From NCBI RefSeq assembly GCF_009729545.1, contig NZ_WFIY01000004.1:656001-720000 (forward strand): a stretch of 64,000 nt of DNA, read 5' to 3'. The stretch comes from Acidianus infernus (GTDB lineage Archaea; Thermoproteota; Thermoprotei_A; Sulfolobales; Sulfolobaceae). The notes under the pieces were generated by a model, which saw only the letters and a program-made list of their open reading frames with translations, did no database searches and was not told the DNA's origin. Positions 1 through 9,469 of the stretch are shown here, one piece after another. The position numbers and the translations under genes were made by a program. Numbering within the stretch: the first letter of the stretch is position 1; each line of letters begins with the position of its first letter.

Positions 1-692
1 AGTTCTTTAGCAGTTATTACATCAAAACCTTGTATGTTTCTTATAGCTTTAATAACTGGAGATTTTTCATCCTTTATTACAAATAGTGGACCTTTAGGTA
101 TTTTATATCTCCTACCTCTCATTTTACCTTTACCTGCTCTAATCTTTTTGACTTTACATCTTTCTAATTCATCTTCTAATCCTAATTTTTCGATAAATTC
201 TATTATATCCTTAGATTTAGACAATCTCTCTAGATCATCAGTAACTACGATAGGCAAAGAAAGACCATCTGGTAACCTATGACCTCTTCTTTTAACTAAA
301 TCTTTAATAGCTGTAGCAGAAATAGCGCTAATTATAGCAAGTCTCATTTCCTTTTTATTAATCTCCTCAACTATCCTCTCCATAGGAGAGGGCGGAAAAG
401 CCAGCCTACCTCCTACAGTGTTAGGAGCTAAAGCTGCTTCTCCGCTTCCTCTTATTCTAGGTACTCTGGCTAATCCTAAATTAATTCCAAAACTTCTTGC
501 AGTAGTTCTTTTTCCTGCCATAGGATCTCTTCCTTTAGGCTGCAAAGACTTAGTAAATGAAGACCTAAAGGCCCTATTAATTAGGTCTTTCCTTACGGGA
601 TAGCTAAAAATTAATGGCAAGTCTATTTCCTTTAATTTCTTACCTTCTAAATCAATCACATCTGCTTTTTTCTGTTGAAGTTGTATATACAT
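1..692 (-). CDS. rpl4: 50S ribosomal protein uL4 (L4), 3' end outside window
   Basis: Structural protein of the large ribosomal subunit, near the peptide exit tunnel. The reading frame opens with MYIQLQQKKADVIDLEGKK and stays open to the window edge, so about 230 residues are present and the C-terminus is missing. A conserved L4 stretch around residues 60-75 (GKRTTARSFGINLGLARVPR-like) is readable. The ATG at 692 is preferred over the ATG at 696, whose frame closes within 15 codons. The ribosome-binding GGTGA overlaps the TGA stop of rpl3, so the two genes are translationally coupled in the usual L3-L4 order of archaeal ribosomal operons. Confidence 0.93.
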   Translation of the reverse strand, partial: MYIQLQQKKADVIDLEGKKLKEIDLPLIFSYPVRKDLINRAFRSSFTKSLQPKGRDPMAGKRTTARSFGINLGLARVPRIRGSGEAALAPNTVGGRLAFPPSPMERIVEEINKKEMRLAIISAISATAIKDLVKRRGHRLPDGLSLPIVVTDDLERLSKSKDIIEFIEKLGLEDELERCKVKKIRAGKGKMRGRRYKIPKGPLFVIKDEKSPVIKAIRNIQGFDVITAKE

Positions 693-697
693 TCATT

Positions 698-1717
698 TCA
701 CCCTTGTTTACTACTTAAATCTATATACGTAATCTTAGGTGCTTCTGCAGGAACTTCATAAGGTCTTATAGGATATCTTAAGAATAGTGGTCTTTTTCTT
801 ACTCCTATAGTAGAACCTTGAATTAATATATAAGGGTTCCTTACTAATCCATATTTTACGAATCCTCCCGCAGGATTAATCTCTTGTGGATTAGTGGAGA
901 TTTTTAATATTCTTTTATTATATTCTGTCCTCCTATGAAAACCTAATTGACCAGGTTGTGGAACATAACTAGGAGTACCCAAAGAGGGCCCCTTAGTACC
1001 CACTTTTCTACTACCTTTTCTGTGTTTATGCCATCTAGGTAATTCAATAACGTTATATCTCTTTATAACTCCTTGGAATCCTTTTCCTTTTGTAACTCCT
1101 ATTATGTCAACTAGTTGTCCCTCCTTAAATATGTCAGTAACATTAACTGGCTTACCTAAAATATTAAGCAAATAATTCAATTGCGCAGAAGTATCTCCGC
1201 CGCCTACTTGTATCTCTACAATCTCTGGTTTTTTCTTTCCAAGCGCAGGAACTAGCTTAGGTTGAGTTGCAATTATTGCCCTTAGGTATAAGATATTATT
1301 AAGGTTAGACTTTATTTTATCTAAAAATCCATTTAATTTATCCTTATTTACTTTCAAAGACTTTATCTTCCTAGTTATTTCTTGAGGTAATTCTGGACTC
1401 CAATAATCTGTAAGTACCTCTGGCTCCCCTTTACTTCCTAGTATATATGCTCTTAAAGCAATAGGAATTATTGGAGGCGTCTCTATAACAGTGACCGGGG
1501 TAAATACTTCTTTTCCATACTCTGAAGATCCCTTAATATCATTAATATAATAAACATGAGTCATGCCTACCTTATATCCTACAAAACCAAGGAGTATAGG
1601 ATTAGAAGAGTTTATCCTAGGCCAAGACCTAGGAGTAGGAAGTAATTCCTTAGCTCTCTTCCTAGGTCTAAATCCAGATGAACCTCTTCTTGGCGACGCT
1701 AATTTTCGGTGACCCAA
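698..1717 (-). CDS. rpl3: 50S ribosomal protein uL3 (L3)
   Basis: Large-subunit protein at the peptidyl-transferase region. The typical archaeal N-terminus GHRKLASPRRGSSG and the central GxxRWHKHRKGSRK plus GPSLGTPSYVPQPGQ blocks are present. About 339 residues, the usual crenarchaeal length. I place the start at a TTG (1717), because Sulfolobales homologues start M-GHRKLA and a purine-rich AAGGGGAAGAGG lies just upstream. The open frame extends to 1783, but the extra residues would run into the preceding gene and look unlike L3. Lies 5 bases upstream of rpl4 in the same operon. Confidence 0.92.
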   Translation of the reverse strand: MGHRKLASPRRGSSGFRPRKRAKELLPTPRSWPRINSSNPILLGFVGYKVGMTHVYYINDIKGSSEYGKEVFTPVTVIETPPIIPIALRAYILGSKGEPEVLTDYWSPELPQEITRKIKSLKVNKDKLNGFLDKIKSNLNNILYLRAIIATQPKLVPALGKKKPEIVEIQVGGGDTSAQLNYLLNILGKPVNVTDIFKEGQLVDIIGVTKGKGFQGVIKRYNVIELPRWHKHRKGSRKVGTKGPSLGTPSYVPQPGQLGFHRRTEYNKRILKISTNPQEINPAGGFVKYGLVRNPYILIQGSTIGVRKRPLFLRYPIRPYEVPAEAPKITYIDLSSKQG

Positions 1718-1766
1718 TCCTCTTCCCCTTCTTATTTCATGCACTACTATTAAGTTATAAAAGTAA

Positions 1767-2504
1767 CTATTCCAAGATTGCATTAAGTAAGCTTAATGAG
1801 GAAATTATGGCCTCTTCTGCCCTAACATCAGAAACGCCTTGTTTTATTATAAAATTATAAGACTTTTCCAAAAATTTTTCTCCTAATTTTTTTAATAGCA
1901 TTCCTTCGGGGGGGCCTATAAGTAGTGTTAGCCCCTTTTCTTCATAAATGGAAATTATTTCTTCCTTATATTTTAATGGATTTTTACCATTTCTACTGCC
2001 TATTATAAGATTATTCTTTTCAAGTATTTCCTCAAACCTTACTTTATGAAGTTTAAATCCGTCATAGTATATCATTGGATATTGAATAAATGAACCTTTT
2101 ACTGAATCTGTAAACATGATAGATCTATACTTGGTTCTAATTTTTTTATGCAAACCGAAATCTTGATTCTTACCTAGTCGTATTTCGCCTTCCACTGGAA
2201 ATCTATGTACAAGATGAGAAGGTAAATTCATTGGAGGTAACAAACCAGCTTTTCTTAAGTTGGGACTTATTGGAATATATTTTTTTAGATAAGGCGGAGT
2301 TAATGCGTATTCTGAAATTTCCCTTAATAACTCATATTCTTTGTCTGAGGAACATATTACATATACATTTGTTATCCTGTATTCTATAAAAAATCTAAAT
2401 AGCAATGAAGCTTTAAGAGTTTTTTCCGTAAGAGTTCTTTCTATTGAAAATATTGATGAAAAAAATGCTATATTAAGCTCTCTTCTTCTCTTAAATGGAA
2501 ACAT
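1767..2504 (-). CDS. SPOUT-family RNA methyltransferase, COG2106 (MTH1/SPOUT1 type)
   Basis: 245 residues. Carries the trefoil-knot features of the archaeal COG2106/DUF171 family: N-terminal FPFKRRRELNIAFFSSIFS, the central PPYLKKYIPISPNLRKAGLL block, and a C-terminal LLIGPPEGML knot motif. Eukaryotic SPOUT1 belongs to the same family and acts on large-subunit rRNA; methylation of rRNA here is an inference. Its position directly before L3 is the conserved archaeal arrangement and supports a ribosome-linked role. The ATG follows the ileS stop codon without a gap (TAAATG), so the two are cotranscribed. Confidence 0.82.
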   Translation of the reverse strand: MFPFKRRRELNIAFFSSIFSIERTLTEKTLKASLLFRFFIEYRITNVYVICSSDKEYELLREISEYALTPPYLKKYIPISPNLRKAGLLPPMNLPSHLVHRFPVEGEIRLGKNQDFGLHKKIRTKYRSIMFTDSVKGSFIQYPMIYYDGFKLHKVRFEEILEKNNLIIGSRNGKNPLKYKEEIISIYEEKGLTLLIGPPEGMLLKKLGEKFLEKSYNFIIKQGVSDVRAEEAIISSLSLLNAILE

Positions 2505-5500
2505 TTAGTCTGCCTTACTTATACCTATAATGTATTGCTCTCCTTCAATGTCCCAAGTTTCTATAAGCTCTTGTTTTTTATCGGAAATTTCTATATTTTT
2601 AGCTCTAGTTTCTGACGCAATATAATTCTTCCATTTCTCTATCATTTGTACTCTATCACTAGGTGGCAATATAGAAACGTTGATATAATCTGTAACATTT
2701 AGATTAAGTTTCTTTCTCATAAATTGTATTCTCCTTATTATATCTCTGATCATTCCTTCTTCTTCCTCTTCTTCACTTATAGTCTTAGATATCATAATTA
2801 CTCCAAGATCGAATTTAGAGCTTACATAGCCTTCTAAACTAGTCTCCTCAATATTAACGTAATTCTTGTCCAGTCTAACGTTAACTCCGTCTATTACTAC
2901 TTCATGATATCCCTTATCTATAATATCCTTACCTATAACGTTAGCGTTATTATTAATATATTGTACTATTTTAGGTGTAAGTTGCTTATAATCCCTACCT
3001 ATTTTACCTGGCAATGGGGATACTATAATTTGTGAGAATTTAGCATAATCTACAATATTGTGCAACTCTACTTCTTTTGTATTAAGTACAGATTTGAGTA
3101 TATCTATAACGCTATTAACAAGCTTAATGTCATCTTCATTATTCAAGAATACAAATGTTTTATTTACAGGCCACCTAAGTTTTATTCCAGCTTTTGCTCT
3201 AACATTTAAACCCGCATCTTCTATTTTTCTAACAAGATTAACTGCTTTTTCTAACTGATCATTTATAAATCTGTCTTGAATTTCAGGAAAGTCTTCCATG
3301 CTAACAGAGTCTTTTGGATTCACTACAAAATCTCTATAGATCTTTTCTGCAGTATAAGGAATAACTGTAGAAGCTAATATAATCCATCCTTTTAATATGG
3401 TATATAGCACATAATACATTGCAATCTTATCTGGATCATTATACTCTACCCACGCTCTTTTTCTAATTAGCCTTAAATAGAATCTGCTGACGTCATTTAT
3501 AATGAAATCAATTAGATAATTAGCCATTTCATGAACTTTGTAATTCTTCATACTTTCCTTTATTTTCCTTAGCATGGAATAATATCTCGACAATATCCAT
3601 TTATCTTCTACTCTAAGGTATTTTTCTACATCAGAGAAACTATACTTTTCTGGCTCGAAATTATCTAAGCTCATATAAGTACTTGCAAATACATAGACAT
3701 TCCACACTATTTGCAAGTCACGCATTGTGAGATCCATTGCCTTCCAAGAGAATTTTGCGTCTTCCCAAGTGGTGTTTCTCAATAACCATAGCCTTAAAAT
3801 GTCTCTTCCATATTTTTCTATAACTGCTGATGGTTCAACGTAATTGCCTAGGCTCTTATGCATTTCCCTACCTTGCTCGTCTAGCATAAAACCATGTACT
3901 AATACAGATTCGTAAGGTGCCCTATCTATTAGTATAACTCCACTACGTAATAAGCTAAAGAACCATCCTCTAAGTTGATCATGCCCTTCCAACACAAGAT
4001 CTACAGGACCTATTTCCTTCCATTTTTCATCCCAATTTTCTCCTAAGCTAGCAAAAAATGCTACACCGCTATCAAACCATACATCTGCTACATCTGGTAT
4101 TCTATGTGCTTCTTCACCACACTTAGGACATCTTATTATAACATTATCTATCCATGGTCTATGAAGGTCGTCTGGAACTCCGTTTATAGATAATTTTTGT
4201 AACTCTTCTTTACTACCTACGACTGTTATATGACCGTTTTTACATATCCAAATTGGTAATGGAGTTCCCCAGAATCTTTGTCTGCTTATTACCCAATCTC
4301 TCAGTTCTTTTACCATATTGCCTATTCTTGTTTTACCCCATTCTGGCACCCAGTTAACCCTTTCTATCTCGTTTAGAAGCTCAGTTTTTAGCTTAGTTAC
4401 TTTTATGAACCATTGTTCTACTGCCCTTAATATTAGTGGAGTCTTACATCTCCAGCAAATAGGATACCTATGAACTATCTTGCCTGCATGGAATAACGCA
4501 CCGACTTTCTTTAGATCTTCTATTATTTCATTATTAGCATCTCTGACATATTTACCCGCATATTTACCTGCAATATCTAAAAACTCACCTTTGTCGTTTA
4601 CTAGCATTACCACTGGGAAGTTCATTTTTTTACCTATTTCAAAATCTACATCACCGTGACCAGGTGCAGCGTGAACTAAGCCAGTACCTTCTTCTAACGT
4701 TACTTCGTTTCCGCCATCTACTACCTTATGGTATTCATCTAAGTTTTTCTGAGCTGGAATAAGTTCTTTTAATGGGTGAATGTACTTTAAGCCAATTAAC
4801 TGAGAACCTTTATACGTCCTTAAAATTTTATAATCTTTTATTCCTGCTTCTTTCATTACACTCTCTACGCGATCCTTTGCTATGATGTAAATTTCATTAC
4901 CTACTTGAACTTCTGCATAATCGAACTGAGAGTTTACCATCACAAATACATTAGCAGGAATAGTCCACGGAGTTGTAGTCCAAATGACTAGATATTTATT
5001 ATCTTCTCCAACAACTTTAAATTTCACATAGATTGCAGGATCCTCTAAATCTTTATATTCTGAAACTTCGTAGTCTGACAACGTAGTCTCGCATCTAGGG
5101 CACCAATGCAAAACTTCAACGTCTTTTGCTAGAAGTCCTCTCTCGTAAGCCTTTTTTATTAAGGCCCATGAATTGCTAATATATTCATTTCTAAGCGTAT
5201 AGTATGGATTATTCCAATCCATAAAAACTCCAACATTTTTGAAATTTTCAGTCATTGATTTCGCATTAGTTAAAGCAAAATTTCTGCACTCTTGGATGAA
5301 TTTATCTACTCCTATTTTATCTATGATATCTTGTTTCCTTACAACACCTAGTTTTTTCTCGACTGCTACCTCTATAGGCAAGCCATGAGTATCATAACCT
5401 GGCTGATCATAAACCTTGTAACCTTCTATTCTCTTAAAGCGTAGAATGCAATCCTTTATCACTTTGTTCCATATCGTGCCTATATGTGGTACTGGCGCAG

Positions 5501-5654
5501 AAGGATATGGAGGACCATCTATAAATAGGAATTTTTTTGTCCTAGTTTCTTGATTTATTTTCTTTAACTTATCATATATCATATTAGAATTCCAATATTG
5601 TATAACCTCATTCTCAATAGACTTTGAATCGAATTTAGTAGACAACGCTTTCAT
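2505..5654 (-). CDS. ileS: Isoleucine--tRNA ligase
   Basis: Class I aminoacyl-tRNA synthetase charging tRNA-Ile in the cytoplasm. 1049 residues, normal for the family. The HIGH-type motif appears as PHIGT at residues 56-60, the KMSKS-type loop as HKSLGN near residue 600, and the CP1 editing domain has the expected WTTTPWT (near 225) and GTGLVHAAPGHGDVD (near 325) segments. Zinc-binding CxxC pairs (CWRCK, CPKCGEE) are visible. A run of six glutamates near residue 965 is a local oddity. Start ATG at 5654 fits the family N-terminus. The downstream SPOUT gene follows immediately. Confidence 0.97.
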   Translation of the reverse strand: MKALSTKFDSKSIENEVIQYWNSNMIYDKLKKINQETRTKKFLFIDGPPYPSAPVPHIGTIWNKVIKDCILRFKRIEGYKVYDQPGYDTHGLPIEVAVEKKLGVVRKQDIIDKIGVDKFIQECRNFALTNAKSMTENFKNVGVFMDWNNPYYTLRNEYISNSWALIKKAYERGLLAKDVEVLHWCPRCETTLSDYEVSEYKDLEDPAIYVKFKVVGEDNKYLVIWTTTPWTIPANVFVMVNSQFDYAEVQVGNEIYIIAKDRVESVMKEAGIKDYKILRTYKGSQLIGLKYIHPLKELIPAQKNLDEYHKVVDGGNEVTLEEGTGLVHAAPGHGDVDFEIGKKMNFPVVMLVNDKGEFLDIAGKYAGKYVRDANNEIIEDLKKVGALFHAGKIVHRYPICWRCKTPLILRAVEQWFIKVTKLKTELLNEIERVNWVPEWGKTRIGNMVKELRDWVISRQRFWGTPLPIWICKNGHITVVGSKEELQKLSINGVPDDLHRPWIDNVIIRCPKCGEEAHRIPDVADVWFDSGVAFFASLGENWDEKWKEIGPVDLVLEGHDQLRGWFFSLLRSGVILIDRAPYESVLVHGFMLDEQGREMHKSLGNYVEPSAVIEKYGRDILRLWLLRNTTWEDAKFSWKAMDLTMRDLQIVWNVYVFASTYMSLDNFEPEKYSFSDVEKYLRVEDKWILSRYYSMLRKIKESMKNYKVHEMANYLIDFIINDVSRFYLRLIRKRAWVEYNDPDKIAMYYVLYTILKGWIILASTVIPYTAEKIYRDFVVNPKDSVSMEDFPEIQDRFINDQLEKAVNLVRKIEDAGLNVRAKAGIKLRWPVNKTFVFLNNEDDIKLVNSVIDILKSVLNTKEVELHNIVDYAKFSQIIVSPLPGKIGRDYKQLTPKIVQYINNNANVIGKDIIDKGYHEVVIDGVNVRLDKNYVNIEETSLEGYVSSKFDLGVIMISKTISEEEEEEGMIRDIIRRIQFMRKKLNLNVTDYINVSILPPSDRVQMIEKWKNYIASETRAKNIEISDKKQELIETWDIEGEQYIIGISKAD

Positions 5655-5715
5655 TGAGGATAATTCGTACCACCAAATGAAAAATAAAATTTTGGTTAAA
5701 AAACATTACGTGAGT

Positions 5716-6732
5716 TTACGCTATTTTAGAGTATATAGCATCAATAAAATCGGTTAGTTTAGCCGAACCCCCTATATCTGGTGTTAGAGCTTTCCCTTCT
5801 TTGTAGGCTTCATATATTGCATTTTGTAATGCGTTAGACGCATTCTTATATTTTATTTCCTTAGATAATGAATATATGTAGTCTAACATCATAGAAACTG
5901 AAAGTAAAAATGCGGTAGGATTAGCTATATTTTTACCAGCAATATCAAACGCTGCACCATGAACTGGCTCAAATAAGGCTTTAGAATCTCCTATATTTGC
6001 TGAAGGAGCAAGACCAAGACTTCCAGCTATTTGTGCTGCTTCATCACTTAAAATATCACCATAAACATTAGTGGTTACTATAACATCGAATCTCGACGGA
6101 TCTCTTACTAGATTAGCAGCTGCCGCGTCTACATACATTTCCTCAAATTTGACCTCGCTTCCTTTTAATATTTCTCTACACACTCTCGAAAAAAGTCCAT
6201 CTGTAATACGCATTACGTTTGCCTTATGAACGCATGTTATCTTCTTATTTCTCTCTAGCGCGTATTTTAGCGCGACCCTTACTATCCTCTCTGAAGCTTT
6301 TTTTGTTATTACTTTTATGCCTATTGAAGTATCATCTGAGAGCATGAATTCAAATCCCTTATATAAATCCTCTGTATTTTCACGTACAATTAATATATCG
6401 ACATTACCGTATTTATTTGGAACGTTCGGTAAAGATTTGGCAGGCCTTATATTAGCATACATATCGTACATCTGCCTTAATTTTACAACTACATCCATTG
6501 CTGACTCTCCTACCGGACCTTTTAATATAATATGTGATTTATTTATTATATCTAAAGTTTGTTTAGGTAAAGGATCGCCATATTTTGCTAATGCTGAATC
6601 TCCAGCTTCTACTTCCGTAATTTGTAGATTTAATGCATAACTTTCTATAAGTTTAGATAAAATTTTCTTAGAATTCGCAACAATTTCTGGTCCTATTCCA
6701 TCACCAGGCAGTAATGCAATCCTATACTCCAT
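5716..6732 (-). CDS. leuB: 3-isopropylmalate dehydrogenase (isocitrate/isopropylmalate family)
   Basis: NAD-dependent beta-decarboxylating dehydrogenase of leucine biosynthesis. Shows LLPGDGIGPEIV at the N-terminus, the substrate-binding segment LRQMYDMYANIRPAKS, RENTEDLYKGFE, the metal-binding TNVYGDILSDEAA and the NAD-binding EPVHGAAFDIAGKN. The sequence is close to the remembered Sulfurisphaera tokodaii IPMDH, including the absence of an N-terminal extension; hence the start at the ATG at 6732 (338 residues) rather than 6753. The product overlaps nothing with this start and lies 13 bases after the DUF447 gene. Homoisocitrate dehydrogenase is a less likely alternative. Confidence 0.85.
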   Translation of the reverse strand: MEYRIALLPGDGIGPEIVANSKKILSKLIESYALNLQITEVEAGDSALAKYGDPLPKQTLDIINKSHIILKGPVGESAMDVVVKLRQMYDMYANIRPAKSLPNVPNKYGNVDILIVRENTEDLYKGFEFMLSDDTSIGIKVITKKASERIVRVALKYALERNKKITCVHKANVMRITDGLFSRVCREILKGSEVKFEEMYVDAAAANLVRDPSRFDVIVTTNVYGDILSDEAAQIAGSLGLAPSANIGDSKALFEPVHGAAFDIAGKNIANPTAFLLSVSMMLDYIYSLSKEIKYKNASNALQNAIYEAYKEGKALTPDIGGSAKLTDFIDAIYSKIA

Positions 6733-6745
6733 ACATAGAGAAACA

Positions 6746-7339
6746 TTATTCAAGTTTATAACCTTTTGATATTATCAAATCTTCAATTTCTCTAATTATA
6801 TCTAATAAATTTGGTTGAGTCCGTTTAATTACTTTAATCTCATAAGAAATCACTTTTAACATCGAATCCAGTTCCTCTCTAGAAAAGATATCTAATCTAG
6901 TAACATTTACAAGTAAATCTATAAATAAACAATTGCCCCTATTAAACGCACTAATTTTATGTCTAGAATACTTCACATCAAATGGATCTAAAGATAAAAT
7001 TACATACTCTGTATGATCTTCTATTATTTTACAATTAGAAAATATCACATTATCAGAAACTACTGGTAAGCCGTGAATTAAAGTATACTTAACTGGCTTA
7101 TTAAATAGTGCAAGATAAAACATTTTAGGATTGTCAATTACCACGTTAATTGAACAATATGGATAAACAAGTATATTCTGGTACGTTGTAGTGCATTTAT
7201 ACAATTTTACTTTAAGTTGACTTCCATCAACTATAACTCCTATTGGCGAAATATTGTCCCTTATGCCTTTAGTACCTAATATAACTTCGTATATTCCACT
7301 TGATGGAAAGATATTCTTTATAGCTTCATGCAACTCCAT
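6746..7339 (-). CDS. DUF447 family protein (split-barrel flavin-binding fold)
   Basis: 197 residues. The N-terminal GIYEVILGTKGIRDNISPIG is the hallmark of archaeal DUF447/COG2457 proteins, which adopt a flavin-reductase-like split barrel; the C-terminal third is helical. Biochemical function is not established, and nothing in the sequence decides a substrate. It starts only 7 bp from a divergently oriented peptidase gene, so both promoters must lie inside the opposing coding sequence, and it is followed by leuB. Confidence 0.7.
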   Translation of the reverse strand: MELHEAIKNIFPSSGIYEVILGTKGIRDNISPIGVIVDGSQLKVKLYKCTTTYQNILVYPYCSINVVIDNPKMFYLALFNKPVKYTLIHGLPVVSDNVIFSNCKIIEDHTEYVILSLDPFDVKYSRHKISAFNRGNCLFIDLLVNVTRLDIFSREELDSMLKVISYEIKVIKRTQPNLLDIIREIEDLIISKGYKLE

Positions 7340-7346
7340 AGAGATT

Positions 7347-8762
7347 ATGATAATAGAGAGAGTAAAAGAATTATCAAGCCTTGGCGAAATATTTGCAGGA
7401 GATAAAATAGAGGAAAAAATAGTAAATAAAATCAGAAAATTCTTTGATAAATGCGATGAAACTAGAGTTATACCAATTCCAGTCCTAAATTACTCAGAGT
7501 CGCATGAGATTTTTGGAAAAAATAAGATAGAAAATTCTGAATATTTGCCATATTCCCCAAGTGTAGATATTGAAGGAAAATTAACTTACTCACTTGATGA
7601 ATGTAAAGACTCCATATTAGGAGTAAAAATAGAAAATTTATTTGATATACCTAGATATTACATAAAAGCAGAAGAGCGTAATTGTGTAGGTATAGTATTT
7701 TTTACAGATAAAAGAAGAAAATTTGTCATAAAATCAGATCCTCTTCTAAACCTCTTTCCTACTCCTCCCCCTAAAATACCCGGAATAATTATACCAGAAA
7801 GTGAAAAAAATAAAATTGAAGATAAACTAAGTATAAAGGCTAGTGTAAATATAAAAGAAAGTACAGGATACATTATAGAATGCATAAAAAATTCAAAAAA
7901 TGATAAAAAAGTTTATATTACTGCACATCACGACCACTGGTTTAAAGGAGAGCATGATAACTTATTGGGTGTTAGTTTATTACCAGAATTAAAATCGGAA
8001 AAATATGAACTACACCTTGTAAGCTTTACTGCAGAAGAAGCAGGAGCTTTAGGTTATCAATCATTTTCATGGAGTTATGGCTCGAGAAAATACTTTGAGT
8101 TACAAAAGAAGGGATTCAACGATGGCATATTACTTAATATTAATCTTGATAACATAGATCCATGCAATTTAAAAATTAAAGCCGTGCCCTCAATATCCTC
8201 AGTCTTTGAAAAATACTTTAACAATAGTATTATCTATGAACCAGAAATTTACAGTGATGGTTATACATTTATAAAAAATGGTATACCTAGTGTAACGCTT
8301 GAAGGATATTATAAAGAATATCATTCAATAGATGACGAAATTATCCCTTCAGAGGAAGTATGTATATCCAGTTTAGTATTATCTATAAATAAAATACTGA
8401 ATGATGAAAACGTTGAACAGATAAGATATGATATGTTAAAAAACGAACTTATGCAATTTATGAGCACTACTCAAGCTCCTATGAGGACATATTTATTAAA
8501 TATTCTAGATAATTTGAATAATAAGGAAATATACGAAAATTTACTTAAATTATATGGGGGTATTCTTCCGAGAGATAGTCTAGCAATTGTTAAATTATTT
8601 CATAAATTGGCTGGAATACAATATGAGAAACCTGTCTATGTTGAAGGAAAACCTGCATTAAAAATATCTTCAAATGATAAGCTCTATTTACGTTCAATAG
8701 CCAAAGAATTTGAGGACGAATACATGAGTAAACTTTATGAAATTTCAAAGAAATTCCTCTAA
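7347..8762 (+). CDS. M28-family zinc metallopeptidase homologue (aminopeptidase-like)
   Basis: About 471 residues from the ATG at 7347. A longer frame from a TTG at 7254 would be antisense to the DUF447 gene and is rejected. The M28 metal-ligand pattern is readable in order: ITAHHDHW (His, Asp), EHDNLLG (bridging Asp), FTAEEAGALGYQ (Glu pair), NLDNIDP (Asp), EYHSIDDE (His). No signal peptide, so cytoplasmic. The N-terminal 150 residues and the helical C-terminal 100 residues resemble no domain I can name. Its last 18 bp overlap the convergent HAD gene. Substrate unknown. Confidence 0.7.
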   Translation: MIIERVKELSSLGEIFAGDKIEEKIVNKIRKFFDKCDETRVIPIPVLNYSESHEIFGKNKIENSEYLPYSPSVDIEGKLTYSLDECKDSILGVKIENLFDIPRYYIKAEERNCVGIVFFTDKRRKFVIKSDPLLNLFPTPPPKIPGIIIPESEKNKIEDKLSIKASVNIKESTGYIIECIKNSKNDKKVYITAHHDHWFKGEHDNLLGVSLLPELKSEKYELHLVSFTAEEAGALGYQSFSWSYGSRKYFELQKKGFNDGILLNINLDNIDPCNLKIKAVPSISSVFEKYFNNSIIYEPEIYSDGYTFIKNGIPSVTLEGYYKEYHSIDDEIIPSEEVCISSLVLSINKILNDENVEQIRYDMLKNELMQFMSTTQAPMRTYLLNILDNLNNKEIYENLLKLYGGILPRDSLAIVKLFHKLAGIQYEKPVYVEGKPALKISSNDKLYLRSIAKEFEDEYMSKLYEISKKFL

Positions 8763-9464
8763 TTCCCTTAAGCTGCGTATAACATAATCTGCATAAAGTT
8801 CAGCAAATTTAACCTTACTTTCTCTGTCAATTAAAATTGATTTAAGCCCGGCCTTTTTTGCTGCTAGACAATCTTTTACTGGATCATCACCTATCATGGT
8901 ACAATTTTCAACCTTCTCGTTTAATTGCTCGCAAATATACACAAATGGTTGGATATTAGGTTTAGGTTTAACTCCATTAGTACCAGCTATTACTATCTTA
9001 TCAAAATATGATGAAATATCAACTTTTTTTATTCTCTGTAACTTATTTCCGCCTTCTCCGTCATCATTAGTTAGAATTCCTAGTTTATATCCTTTTGATT
9101 TTAAATATTCTATAATTTCTCTTGTGTCATCATAAACTGGATTATTAGACGCTATGGACCAATACAACGAAGTCCAATCGTATAGCTGATCTTTTTCTAC
9201 CTTCAAATTAAGTTCTTTTAATGCTTCTTCCCACCATTTAGTTCTATCATATACTCCTTCACTGTCCAATTTTTCTGAAACAGAAATTAAAATAGAAAGG
9301 ATTTTCTCGTACCCTGGAGAAAAAGATATGTCATTAAAATAATCAGACATATCTTTAGCAACAGCTTCTAATGCTTTCCTAGAATAATAATTAAATTCGA
9401 CCAATGTATTATCAAAATCAAAAATAACTGCTCGAGTTCCGTAAAAAATATTATATTCTTGCAT
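8745..9464 (-). CDS. HAD-superfamily hydrolase (phosphatase-like)
   Basis: About 239 residues from the ATG at 9464. The four HAD motifs are present: FDFDNTLV (nucleophile Asp in DxDxT), ILTND (motif II), the lysine of GVKPKP (motif III) and MIGDDPVKD (motif IV). The cap between motifs I and II is helical (type C1). Substrate cannot be told; phosphoglycolate phosphatase-like and other small-molecule phosphatases share this layout. The longer frame to 9575 runs antiparallel-frame inside EF-2 and is not credible. It starts 5 bases after the EF-2 stop, so it is likely cotranscribed. Confidence 0.75.
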   Translation of the reverse strand: MQEYNIFYGTRAVIFDFDNTLVEFNYYSRKALEAVAKDMSDYFNDISFSPGYEKILSILISVSEKLDSEGVYDRTKWWEEALKELNLKVEKDQLYDWTSLYWSIASNNPVYDDTREIIEYLKSKGYKLGILTNDDGEGGNKLQRIKKVDISSYFDKIVIAGTNGVKPKPNIQPFVYICEQLNEKVENCTMIGDDPVKDCLAAKKAGLKSILIDRESKVKFAELYADYVIRSLRELEEFL

Positions 9465-9469
9465 AAAGT

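Noticed and set aside
7254..7346. N-terminal 31-residue extension of the M28-like protein
   Set aside because: Antisense to the DUF447 gene start; an ATG with suitable context is at 7347.
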